Assembly (NCBI GenBank): GCA_022601155.1
Contig: JAHZJA010000556.1
Coordinates: forward strand, 1-46,615
Source: Deltaproteobacteria bacterium
Lineage (GTDB): Bacteria; Myxococcota_A; Polyangia; Nannocystales; Nannocystaceae
Direction: 5' to 3'
Length of the DNA stretch: 46,615 nucleotides
The position numbers and the translations under genes are program-made. The stretch's first letter is position 1. Each line of letters opens with the position of its first letter. This document shows positions 25,743 through 34,191 of the stretch, in pieces. The notes beneath the pieces were generated by a model, which searched no databases, had not been told where the DNA came from, and saw only the letters and a list, made by a program, of their open reading frames with translations.

Positions 25743-25840
25743 CTGAGGCTTCCTTTGAAGTTTGGCAGGGGTGGACAAGACAGAGAATCAACAATCCAGC
25801 ATTTAAGAACTCCGAAGCGGGGCGACATCCGACGATGAAA

Positions 25841-25960
25841 CTAGGGGGTCATCGTTTGCTCGAGCACGTCGTCAATTCCCTCGAGTTCAGCAGGGTCCGT
25901 CGTCGGTTGCTTGGCGCGGTCCAGGTACGCTCTTGCAACATCGCTGCGGTCGTGTTCCAC
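25841..25960 (-). pseudogene. C-terminal remnant of a second TPR protein
   Basis: The minus strand reads SDVARAYLDRAKQPTTDPAE then LEGIDDVLEQTMTP and a TAG at 25841-25843, homologous to the end of the remnant at 25066-25329. No continuous frame extends upstream of about 25960. The bases from there to the sulfatase gene stop at 26162 show nothing else I can name. Confidence 0.5.
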
Positions 25961-26161
25961 GCCAGTCCGCGACGCGACCGCCCGCCGCCCGCACGACCCA
26001 AGGCTCGGGCCGTCGCTCGATCTACGGAATGTCGTGGGGCGTCGAGTTCTGCCTGTACACCGAGGCCCGACATACCCCTCGGGCCCGTGACTCGTGTGCA
26101 GGGTTTCCCTTGTCGTCAGTTCGTTCCTGGACTCGTGTGGCGTGGGCGCGACTTCGGTCGT

Positions 26162-28213
26162 TCAGCAACCTCGGAGCACGGAAGTCAGCAACATCCGACG
26201 GCGACGTTTCAGGACGGCGCTATCGCTGATGTCTGCCCCCGGCCCTTCTCCGGCCCAGTCCGCGGTCGCATCGGCGCGCGGCGTCACGATGGGGAACGCA
26301 GGATCGCTGTCGTCCATGAGACGGAAGAACTCGATCAATTTCCGTGCTTCTCCCTCCACCGCCTCGCTGAGGTCGTCCAGCGAGAGCTCCCCGACGATGA
26401 GGTCGGTGAGCTGAGTCCGGGTGAGGGTGATCGTCACCTGTGGGGTCTCTTCACCGAAGCTACCGTCGGCCACATTGTAGCTCAGCGCGCCATTGCTCAC
26501 CCGCACGAGCCACGGTGTGGTGACGGCGTCTTTGATCACCCACTTCATGACGATGCTGGTCTTGGCCGCCTTTGGACCGATGAGCGAAGCGGCCAGGGCA
26601 TCGAAGACCATGGCCGTCGAAATGGCCTCGACCATGTCCCGGCTGCTGGCCTCGACACTGCTGGACACGATCCCCTCACGTAGCTCCTTGGCTCCCATGA
26701 GATAGAAGCTGCGCCACGGGGCAGACTCGGCCTGGTAGCCGAGCTGCTCGAAGGCGTCCGCCTGCAGGTTCTTGGCCGTCGTATTATCCGGTTCCGCGTA
26801 GACCAGGTGTCCGAGGAGCTGAGCGGCCCAGCGATAGTCACCTTCCTCCGAGGCGAGGTTGGCCGCGGCGATGACCCCTTCGGCGTCGCCCATGAGCTCG
26901 ACGTACTTCGCCGCGCTGTCGGCCGGCGACAGTGCGTGCAGGTGGGTAGGATTTCCGTCGAACCAGCCCATGTACCGATCGTAGACCGCCTTGACATTAT
27001 GACTGATAGTTCCATAGTAGCCCCGACATCCCCACTCCTGGGTCAGTCCGGGCGACATCTCGAACACCTCGGCGACTTCGATCCCGGTGTAGCCCTTGTT
27101 GAGCATGCGCAGCGTCTGATCGTTGAAGTAGCGATACATGTCGCGCTGCTTGCTCAGAAAATCCCGGATGTTGGCATTGCCCCAGGTCGGCCAGTGGTGA
27201 GAGGCGAACATGATCTCTGCATCGCCAAACATCTCGAGTGCCTCGTTGAGATAGTTGGACCAAGCCAGCGGGTCGCGAACCGGGGCGCCGCGCAGGGTCT
27301 GGAGGTTGTGCATGTTCTGGGTGACGTTCTCCGCTGCGCAGAAGATCTTCCGCTCGGGGAAGTAAAAGTCGACCTCGGCGGGGGCCTCGCCGCCCGGAGT
27401 CATGTGGAAGACGATCTCGATGCCCGCCAGCTCGACGGTTTGGCCGGTATGAGTGATGTCGAGTGTCGGACTGAAAACGGAGACTCGCCCCATGGAACTG
27501 GTCTTGCCCAAGCCGCAATCCACCTGGCCCTTGTCATCGGCGGGCAAGAGCGCGCCGTACATGTACATCGCCCGGCGAGCCATTGCCACGCCAGCGTAGA
27601 CGTTCTCGCTCACCGCGTGCTCGAGGAATCCCTCGGGGGCAATGATCTGCACACCGTCCGCGATCTGTTGCTCCGTCACCACCCCACCAACTCCTCCGAA
27701 GTGGTCCACGTGGCTATGAGTGTAGATGACAGCCACAACCGGGGTGTCCGCATTCTGGGGTCGGTTCTCCCGGTAGAGCCGAAGACCGGCGGCGGCGCAT
27801 TCACACGAAATCATCGGATCGATGATGATGAGGCCGCCATCGCCCTCGATGATGGTCATGTTGGACATGTCGAAGGCTCGGACCTGATAGAAGCCCTCGG
27901 CGATCTCGAAAAGGCCATTGAGTGAGTTTAGCCTGGCCTGACGCCAGAGGCTCGGGTTGACGGTGTCCGGTGTGGGGGCGTCTACAGTCTGTTGCTCGTA
28001 GGGCTCTAGGCTCCAGACCACGCGTTGTTCATTCGGATTGTCGGGATCGACATCACCCGGCACTTCACTTCGGATGACGACATGGTCCCAGGTCGCGATG
28101 AAACCACGGCTCGCGTCGACGAACGACTGCTCGTCATCGAACGGCAGAGTATTGGCATGGTTGCAGTTGACGTGCTTGGTGTGTTGGCTCGCGCCTTTTC
28201 GTGTATCGGACAT
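26162..28213 (-). CDS. Alkyl/aryl sulfatase, metallo-beta-lactamase fold, SdsA1/YjcS (BDS1) family
   Basis: 683 residues from the ATG at 28213, with GGAG five bases upstream. Members hydrolyse primary or secondary alkyl sulfate esters to alcohol and sulfate using a two-zinc centre. The zinc motif THSHVDHFGG is at 165-174, followed by further family motifs: AAENVTQNMHNLQTLRG, FASHHWPTWGNANI and the GYYGTISHNVKAVYDRYMGW segment split over the dimerisation region. The C-terminal ~130 residues are the SCP2-like substrate-binding domain (VSNGALSYNVADGSF, VTITLTRTQLTDLIVG). Length matches SdsA1 and YjcS (about 660). I see no clear signal peptide, unlike secreted SdsA1. Codon usage is less G/C-rich than in surrounding genes, which hints at horizontal gain. 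It is monocistronic. Primary- versus secondary-alkyl preference cannot be told. Confidence 0.9.
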   Translation of the reverse strand: MSDTRKGASQHTKHVNCNHANTLPFDDEQSFVDASRGFIATWDHVVIRSEVPGDVDPDNPNEQRVVWSLEPYEQQTVDAPTPDTVNPSLWRQARLNSLNGLFEIAEGFYQVRAFDMSNMTIIEGDGGLIIIDPMISCECAAAGLRLYRENRPQNADTPVVAVIYTHSHVDHFGGVGGVVTEQQIADGVQIIAPEGFLEHAVSENVYAGVAMARRAMYMYGALLPADDKGQVDCGLGKTSSMGRVSVFSPTLDITHTGQTVELAGIEIVFHMTPGGEAPAEVDFYFPERKIFCAAENVTQNMHNLQTLRGAPVRDPLAWSNYLNEALEMFGDAEIMFASHHWPTWGNANIRDFLSKQRDMYRYFNDQTLRMLNKGYTGIEVAEVFEMSPGLTQEWGCRGYYGTISHNVKAVYDRYMGWFDGNPTHLHALSPADSAAKYVELMGDAEGVIAAANLASEEGDYRWAAQLLGHLVYAEPDNTTAKNLQADAFEQLGYQAESAPWRSFYLMGAKELREGIVSSSVEASSRDMVEAISTAMVFDALAASLIGPKAAKTSIVMKWVIKDAVTTPWLVRVSNGALSYNVADGSFGEETPQVTITLTRTQLTDLIVGELSLDDLSEAVEGEARKLIEFFRLMDDSDPAFPIVTPRADATADWAGEGPGADISDSAVLKRRRRMLLTSVLRGC

Positions 28214-28598
28214 GGGGGCTCCAAAATCCTCGTGGAGGAGGATGGGTCTGTGAGTAGAGTCGAGTAAGCCAACCCGCCCAACGCAGAGCCGCTCGGATGC
28301 CGTGGTGACGGTCTCGAGCAGACACGGGTCGTCTCCCTCGGCTCGAAGGTACGGCCTGTCGGGCCTGAGATCCGTGGTGACTCCGTTGTGATCCGTTGCG
28401 AGATGTTGCGCGCGCATGGCCAACGTTGGTGGGCTGGGGCTCGCCTCCACCCGCCGGGATCGCGCATCCTGTCCCTTGGCGCCGTGCGCTCGATGCCGTC
28501 GAAGAAGGAGACGATGTCCGTCAGGCTGGCGTCAGCCCGGCTGCTTTGGGCGCGCGCGGCGTGACATCGGCGTCAATCTCACTCGTTGACCCCCTCGA
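28214..28598. other. Intergenic stretch upstream of the alkyl sulfatase
   Basis: About 385 bases with no frame I can support. The promoter of the sulfatase gene should lie here. Open frames that cross it lack consistent third-position bias, and no clear regulator site or repeat is visible. Confidence 0.4.
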
Positions 28599-28770
28599 AT
28601 GGGGGCACCTGCCATCCCGACGACGGCGCCGTGCGGGATCGGGCTGGTCTTGGGCGCATGCCAGCCGCTGCCTCCCGTACGCGAGGAGACCGAGTGCCTC
28701 GCGCTCGACACCGACTTCGACGCCCCGGCGTGCGCGGGCACCCTGGCTCAGCGCGAGACCACGGTGGGTC
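28599..28770 (+). pseudogene. Possible truncated lipoprotein gene fragment
   Basis: Starting at the ATG at 28599 the frame reads a short lipoprotein-like signal (GIGLVLGAC) and then LPPVREETECLALDTDFDAP and ACAGTLA, with coding-like third positions. Around 28770 the text turns Arg/Pro-rich and runs into the convergent membrane protein gene. It looks like the first ~55 codons of a lipoprotein whose remainder has been lost. No family is assigned. Confidence 0.35.
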
Positions 28771-28821
28771 GCACCCGCCCGGTCAGGCGCAGACGAAACG
28801 TGGCCGAGGTGCGCTCGCCCG

Positions 28822-29550
28822 TCAGGCCGGCGCCGGGCGGCGGTAGCCCTCGAACACGGCGATACCGAGGAACAGCACCCCCATGCCGCTGAACGTGTCC
28901 TTGACGATCTCCATCAGCACCAACCACAGCAATGTACCGACCACCTCGAGGGCCGAGGCGTCGCGGGCCAGGCCGAGCTCGTCGTCTGCGGGCGCGTCGG
29001 TGGGGGACGGGACCCCGTCGGCTGCGTCGGCCTCCACCACCACTGGGTCCGGATCGTCGATAGGCCCCGCGTGCTGGAGCTGTGAGAACAACATCCCGAA
29101 CACCACCAGCAGCTGCGCACCGAAGTAGCAGACCGCAGCCGCCACCGCGCCCACGACCTGCGACTGCGGCGTGCGTCCGCCCTTGGCCGCCCCGACCCCC
29201 GCCAGCACCCCCAGCACGATGGCGATGAGCCCGACCTCGTACTCGGTGATGATGGTGAACAACGCCCACACCAGCGCGCCGATGCCCCCGAGCCCGAAGG
29301 CCCACCCAATGGAGCGCCCCGGGCGAAATCGGTCCGGCTCGCGCGGGGGCTGCTCGGTCGCGGTGACCATGGCCTGGACGTCTCGTGGCGGCAGCTCGAC
29401 CCGCGGGCCCGACTGCGATCCAGACGCGTCCGAGTCGTCGGAGATCGAAGGGTCGGCCGACTCGCTTGGCTCGTCGTCGAACGATGCGAACGGGTCGACC
29501 GGCTCGAATGGGTCTTGGACGTCGGCGGGGGACTCGGGCTTCGGCGCCAT
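28822..29550 (-). CDS. Multi-pass membrane protein with acidic N-terminal region
   Basis: 242 residues. The first ~75 residues are cytoplasmic-looking, acidic and rich in Pro/Ser/Asp (DPFEPVDPFASFDDEPSES). At least four hydrophobic segments follow: WAFGLGGIGALVWALFTII, VGLIAIVLGVLAGVGAA, VVGAVAAAVCYFGAQLLVVF and VVGTLLWLVLMEIV, plus GVLFLGIAVF near the end. An acidic loop (DDPDPVVVEADAADG) separates the third and fourth. No family is recognised with confidence. It is monocistronic, and the upstream region to 29911 is shared with the divergent propeller lipoprotein gene. Confidence 0.75.
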   Translation of the reverse strand: MAPKPESPADVQDPFEPVDPFASFDDEPSESADPSISDDSDASGSQSGPRVELPPRDVQAMVTATEQPPREPDRFRPGRSIGWAFGLGGIGALVWALFTIITEYEVGLIAIVLGVLAGVGAAKGGRTPQSQVVGAVAAAVCYFGAQLLVVFGMLFSQLQHAGPIDDPDPVVVEADAADGVPSPTDAPADDELGLARDASALEVVGTLLWLVLMEIVKDTFSGMGVLFLGIAVFEGYRRPAPA

Positions 29551-29842
29551 CGCCTTTGGTTATGTCCGGCGACGGCCAATTCCACGAACCGATCCTCGAC
29601 AAACCACGACGAATGACACCAAGGGGGCAGTGGGTCCGAACCTGCACCGCCGCGCGAGGCTCGACCGGGGACCGCCCGGTCGAGCCCTATCGGAGCCTCT
29701 GGACGACCACACCGGGTCACGGTGGGTGCGGTTGAAGGCCGCGATGCCGATCGAGTTCTTGGGGCCGGGCGATTTAGAGCGCGGAGAAAAAACGTCACGG
29801 GCTGAATACTCGAGACCGACCGTTGTATCTGATGGCATCGCT

Positions 29843-29889
29843 GATGCTCGTCGTCCCCCGACTACTGTCGGGCCAAACGGCCGAGCATC
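29843..29889 (+). promoter_or_regulatory. Nested hairpin upstream of the propeller lipoprotein gene
   Basis: GATGCTCG (29843-29850) pairs with CGAGCATC (29882-29889). Inside, CCCGAC (29857-29862) pairs with GTCGGG (29867-29872) over a TACT loop, and GGCC-AAAC-GGCC (29871-29882) offers an alternative helix. It ends 22 bases before the GTG start at 29912, and so would lie in the 5' leader, or act as an operator. The rest of the divergent spacer (29551-29842) holds no gene or promoter I can name. Confidence 0.35.
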
Positions 29890-29911
29890 GACAATGAAGG
29901 GGAGGTGAGCA

Positions 29912-31870
29912 GTGAGCGGGAAGCTGCAGGGTCTTGCAATGGGTTGGGTACTCCTTCAGTGCGCATGTTACGCAGGAGGAGCGGACGTGGAGGTCGAGAT
30001 CGCCTCGACGGGTGCCGATGGAGAGTCCGAGGATGGGGCGACCGCGGATGGGGCGACCGCGGATGAGACGACCAGCGGGGCCGAGCCGAGCTGCGGCAAC
30101 GGAGTCGTCGAAGACGGCGAAGAGTGCGACGGCGACGACTCGCCGGCCGACAGCTGTGACGTGCTGGGCTTGGAGCCAGGCCCGCTGTCGTGCCGTTCGG
30201 ACTGCACCTACGACGTCACGCGGTGCGGCGCAGTGCCGGCTGCGCCGGTGATGCAGTTGAGGTTCGCGAGCATCAAGCGCTTCGAGTTCACATGGGACGC
30301 CGTACGCGGCGCAGACTACTACCGACTCGAGGAGAGTTTCGCTCCCGGAGAGCCGCTGGTGCAGCTGGGCGAGGACATCACCGGGTTGTCGGTCTCGTTC
30401 GAGATGCCGCTCCACGTGCGGTGGGGCGCGCGCTACCGGCTGCTGGCCTGCAACGCAGCCGGATGCACTTCATCGGAGCTGGCCGAGGTGACGGACTCGT
30501 TGGTCAGCGCGGTAGGCTACGTCAAGGCGTCCAACACCGAAGCGGGCGACGGGTTCGGCCACGAGGTCGCCATCAGCGAGGACGGCAATACGCTCGCGGT
30601 GGGTGCAGTCCGTGAGAGCAGCGGTAGCACGGGGTCCAACGGCGCCCAGGACGACAACTCGCTCGAGCACTCGGGGGCGGTCTACGTGTTCGTGCGAGAT
30701 GGCCTCGGCTCCTGGACGCAGCAAGCATACCTCAAGGCTTCGAATCCCGGAGCGTTCGACGAATTCGGCTACAGCGTGACCCTGAGCGACGACGGCAACA
30801 CGCTCGCTGTGGGCGCGAGATTCGACGTGCAAACGAATGGAACGGAGCGGGACGGAGCGGCCTACGTATTCGAGCGAGACGCGCTCGGCGCCTGGTCACA
30901 GAGCGCGTATCTCAAGGGAGAGAACACAGAAATTACCGACGAGTTCGGCGCCAACACGGCACTGAGTGGAGACGGCGATACGCTCATCGTGGCCGCCCAT
31001 CGACAGCTCGACGTCATGACCCTCAGTCGGGGCGTAGTCTACGTATTCGGTCGAGATGGCAACGGCGGCTGGGTACAACAACAGCGGCTCATGACGTCTC
31101 ACCAAGGGTTCTTTGGCTCGAGCGTGGCGGTCAGCGACGACGGCAACACGATTGCGGCAGGTGCGTTCGCCGAGGACAGCGGCGCGACGGGAGTTGGGGG
31201 CGATCAGAACGACACGTCGGCCGAAGCCTCGGGGGCGGCATACATCTACACCCGGGACGACGTAGGGGCGTGGTCCCAGCAGGCGTACATCAAGGCATCC
31301 AATACCGACGCCGGCGACTACTTCGGTTACGCGGTGGCGCTCAGCGGCGATGGTGAGATCCTTGCGGTCAGCGCCTCGCACGAGGGCAGCAATGCGACCG
31401 GAGTCGGGGGCAACCAGGACGACGACTCGGCTTCCGAGTCGGGGGCGGTCTACATCTACTCTCTCGGAGGCGCGTGGTCGCAGCAGGCGTACATCAAGGC
31501 CTCCAACACCGGCGCCGGCGACGAATTCGGCCACAACATCGCGATGAGCGACGACGGCCAGATGCTCGCTGTCGGGGCGCTGCTCGAAGGCGGAGGCGGA
31601 GTGGGCCACGGGGGCGACCAGACCGACGACTCGCTCTCCGCGACAGGAGCGGTCTACGTGTTCGAGAACAACGGACAATGGTCGCAGCGGAGCTACCTCA
31701 AGGCCCCCAACACCGACGAAGGCGACGCCTTCGGATTTACCTTGGCTCTGAGTGGAAGCGGGGAGACGCTCGTCGTCGGCACGCCCTCCGAGGACAGCAA
31801 CGCGACCGGTGTGGGCGGGGACCAGCTCGACAACTCCGTAGCAGGCGCCGGAGCCGTCTATCTGTACTGA
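29912..31870 (+). CDS. Lipoprotein with Cys-rich motif and seven-repeat FG-GAP-like beta-propeller
   Basis: 652 residues from a GTG at 29912, with GGGGAGG upstream. The signal segment GLAMGWVLLQCAC ends in Cys, predicting a lipoprotein. A low-complexity Gly/Ala/Asp/Thr linker contains a short tandem repeat (GATADGATADETT). A Cys-rich unit CGNGVVEDGEECDGDD follows, a motif common in myxobacterial surface proteins, then a fibronectin-like stretch (FEFTWDAVRGADYYRL). From about residue 205 seven repeats run to the end, each like YIKASNTDAGDYFGYAVALS followed by DG..LAVGA and GAVYIY. Seven such units fit a closed seven-bladed propeller of the integrin/FG-GAP kind. It probably acts at the cell surface in binding or adhesion; the ligand is unknown. 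Confidence 0.85.
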   Translation: MSGKLQGLAMGWVLLQCACYAGGADVEVEIASTGADGESEDGATADGATADETTSGAEPSCGNGVVEDGEECDGDDSPADSCDVLGLEPGPLSCRSDCTYDVTRCGAVPAAPVMQLRFASIKRFEFTWDAVRGADYYRLEESFAPGEPLVQLGEDITGLSVSFEMPLHVRWGARYRLLACNAAGCTSSELAEVTDSLVSAVGYVKASNTEAGDGFGHEVAISEDGNTLAVGAVRESSGSTGSNGAQDDNSLEHSGAVYVFVRDGLGSWTQQAYLKASNPGAFDEFGYSVTLSDDGNTLAVGARFDVQTNGTERDGAAYVFERDALGAWSQSAYLKGENTEITDEFGANTALSGDGDTLIVAAHRQLDVMTLSRGVVYVFGRDGNGGWVQQQRLMTSHQGFFGSSVAVSDDGNTIAAGAFAEDSGATGVGGDQNDTSAEASGAAYIYTRDDVGAWSQQAYIKASNTDAGDYFGYAVALSGDGEILAVSASHEGSNATGVGGNQDDDSASESGAVYIYSLGGAWSQQAYIKASNTGAGDEFGHNIAMSDDGQMLAVGALLEGGGGVGHGGDQTDDSLSATGAVYVFENNGQWSQRSYLKAPNTDEGDAFGFTLALSGSGETLVVGTPSEDSNATGVGGDQLDNSVAGAGAVYLY

Positions 31871-32157
31871 TCACCCCTGGGACGCGATGGAGGGCGCGGA
31901 CGATTGCCGACTCATGTCGACGGCCCCGCCGTCCTGTGGAGCAGCAGCCGACGGCCAGCCCTGCGCAAAGACGGATTCGGCCTCGCCGTGGCCGACATCG
32001 ACGCCGCGGTTCCGACGGATGTCGAGGACGACGTAAACCACGTCGCAGCGCAACGACGCGGCTATCGACAGCGTTCGCCCAACCTTCATCGCATGCCGGG
32101 GGGAGGGACCTCGGTCCACGCCACGCCTTCTTCGCAGGCGATTCGACGCCCCTTGGG

Positions 32158-32810
32158 GTAGAGATCGCCGACTCACCATCACAACTTGCTCGTCGGTCGG
32201 TGGGGGCAGCGGAAAAAGCCTACGGAGCCGCCTTCGCGAGTCTCGTATACGCCATCGAGAAGCAGTGCATGCAAGTGGACCTCGAGCAACTCACCCCGGA
32301 GCAGGTCGGGGCGGAACCTCGAAGCGCCGAAGCCCTCGAAGCAAAGGCGGTGTCGTCGACGAGATCGCCTACGGGCGCTACGACATCCCGGGCGACGCGT
32401 TCGGGGCCATTGCCGCGGCCCTGGTCGAAGAGCACGGCACGCCCACCCACGAGGACGAGCGCCATCGCGCCGGGGCGGCCGGTGACCTCGACATCTCCTT
32501 GCGCAGCGAGATGCAGGATGCCGGCTTGCTGACGTCCCTCGTCGTCCGGCGCCGGATCCCGGTCGCGGCCACGAGCCCCAGCGCGCTCGCCGAGGCCCTC
32601 GAAGCAGTCTTCGACGAGCTCGAAGCCGTCGAGTTCAGGCCCAAGAGCGCTGGATTCGAGATCTCCGCGGACGTCGTGGGCTACGAAGACGGCATCTTGC
32701 TGTCGTGGCCGACGAACCCGATGCAAGAGGTGGGCTTCGCGTCGCAGTTCGTCGATGCAGTCCTCGCGGAGCTGCGCGATCTGGAGCAGCTGCGGGACGA
32801 CACCGACTGA
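32158..32810 (+). pseudogene. Frameshifted gene of unknown function
   Basis: Good coding text appears first as GVEIADSPSQLARRSVGAAE and AFASLVYAIEKQCMQVDLEQ in one frame. Near 32345 it moves by one frame to GGVVDEIAYGRYDIPGDAFG, and it continues to DLEQLRDDTD and a TGA at 32808-32810. The shift lies in the GCAAAGGCGGTG area. No start codon with a ribosome binding site is clear before 32158, and the 287 bases from 31871 show nothing I can support. The protein family is not recognised. It is followed closely by the decayed hslO remnant, so the stretch seems to be a zone of gene decay. Confidence 0.5.
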
Positions 32811-32819
32811 AACCAACGA

Positions 32820-33113
32820 ATGGTGTTGTCGCTGCCCTGGCCGACGTGCTGCGGCAGGACCGAGCGGTGCGCGAGCTGATGGGGTTGCCCTGGGCGGCGA
32901 CGAGTTCACAGTGGGCGAGCCCGCGCCGCTGCGGTTTCAGTGCTACTGCGGCCCCGAGCGGGCGCGGAGGGTGGCATCTACGCTGGGAGCGGACGACCTG
33001 GTGGCGCGGGCCGACGAATAGGGCGGCACCGAGATCAAGTGCACGTACTGCTCGAAGGTCTACACGCGGAGCTGCGAGCGCTGGCCGAGCAGCTGCGCAC
33101 CCAGCACAGCTGA
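32820..33113 (+). pseudogene. hslO: Decayed 3' remnant of hslO (Hsp33 redox chaperone)
   Basis: Pieces of the Hsp33 C-terminal half are recognisable in three frames: ALADVLRQDRAVRELMG, then LGGDEFTVGEPAPLRFQCYC and GPERARRVASTLGADDLVAR, an in-frame TAG at 33019-33021, then GGTEIKCTYCSKVYT, and after another shift AELRALAEQLRTQHS with a TGA at 33111-33113. The four zinc cysteines of the redox switch are present as CYC and CTYC, separated by 30 positions as in real Hsp33. At least two frameshifts plus one nonsense codon and the missing N-terminal half show that it is non-functional. Confidence 0.75.
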
Positions 33114-33144
33114 GCGATCCCGACGCTTGCTATCCTCGGTGCGC

Positions 33145-34185
33145 ATGGGAAACCGACCGGGGATGGAGGGCGTCGCCAAGCCGCAGTGCTTCATCACCGG
33201 GACGGGGCGCTGCGGGTCGACGGTGCTCTCGCGCATGCTCATGCGGCACCCCGACGCGCTCGTGTTGCGCGAGTTCTTCTCGACGCTCGACGCGAGGCGC
33301 TTTGCGGCCGGGCCCGTCGACGCCCCAACCCTGGCGAGCATCCTGAGCGCCGACCGGCACCCCGTGCTCCCGTTCCTGCAGCGGGGCGGCACGATGCCGG
33401 AGATCCTCTACCGTCTCAGCGAGGCCCAGCGGCGCGAGCCCGGGCTGCAGGTCCCCGGCCTGCAGCTGGTCGCGCTGCCGTACCTGACCGACGATCCCGC
33501 GCGCCTGTACGCGGAGACGATCGAGTGGGCGCGGTCGCAGCCTTCCCGGCGACTCGCGGAGCACTACCCCGCGCTGTTCGGCTTCCTACGTGCGCAGACG
33601 GGCCGACGCGTGGCCATCGAGGCGTCGGCGACCAACAACGTCGACCTCGAGGTGTTCCCCTACTGTCGGGTGCTGCACGTGCATCGCTCGGGGCCGGAGG
33701 TCGTGCTCTCGATGGCCCAGCATCCGTTCTTTCGGCTGATGGCGGCGCTGGCCCTCGATCCGCTGACCGCCGAGCAGTGGGCAGTGGTGCGGGCGAGGTT
33801 GGCCCGTGACGAGGACGATCCCCTGGTCGCTCGCATGGCCGTGCGCCCGTCGCCGCGTCTCGATACCTTCCTCGCCCACACGTGGACGACCGCGGTCGCC
33901 CGCAACGTTCGCATGCTGGGTCGGCTACCCCGCGAGCACGTGCTCGAGCTGGCGTTCGAGGATCTGCTGGCCTCTCCGGAGGCGACCCTGCAGCGGGTGG
34001 CGGAGTTCTTCGGACTGTCGCCGGATCCCGTGTGGGCGCGAGACGTCGCGACGATGCTGCGCCCGGTCGAGCTGCGGTTGCCCGGGCTGGAGCCCGACCG
34101 ACAGCGGGAGCTCGCACGGCTGTGTGCAGTGGGGCAGATCCTCACCGGCCGTGAGCAACGCGAGCGCCTCGATCTGCTGGGTTAG
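33145..34185 (+). CDS. Sulfotransferase family protein
   Basis: 346 residues; I start at the ATG at 33145 just before the first conserved motif (an ATG at 33160 is also possible). Sulfotransferases move the sulfo group from PAPS to a hydroxyl or amine. The 5'-phosphosulfate-binding loop is seen as CFITGTGRCGSTVLSRML (residues about 15-32). A 3'-phosphate-binding type motif follows in VLHVHRSGPEVVLSM. The C-terminal part (HVLELAFEDLLASPEATLQR, AEFFGLS) is typical of the family. It looks soluble and cytoplasmic. It converges with the minus-strand ebo-linked operon, with only 6 bp between the two stop codons, and could tailor that operon's product. Small-molecule substrate rather than protein or glycan is an inference. 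Confidence 0.85.
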   Translation: MGNRPGMEGVAKPQCFITGTGRCGSTVLSRMLMRHPDALVLREFFSTLDARRFAAGPVDAPTLASILSADRHPVLPFLQRGGTMPEILYRLSEAQRREPGLQVPGLQLVALPYLTDDPARLYAETIEWARSQPSRRLAEHYPALFGFLRAQTGRRVAIEASATNNVDLEVFPYCRVLHVHRSGPEVVLSMAQHPFFRLMAALALDPLTAEQWAVVRARLARDEDDPLVARMAVRPSPRLDTFLAHTWTTAVARNVRMLGRLPREHVLELAFEDLLASPEATLQRVAEFFGLSPDPVWARDVATMLRPVELRLPGLEPDRQRELARLCAVGQILTGREQRERLDLLG

Positions 34186-34191
34186 ACCCCG

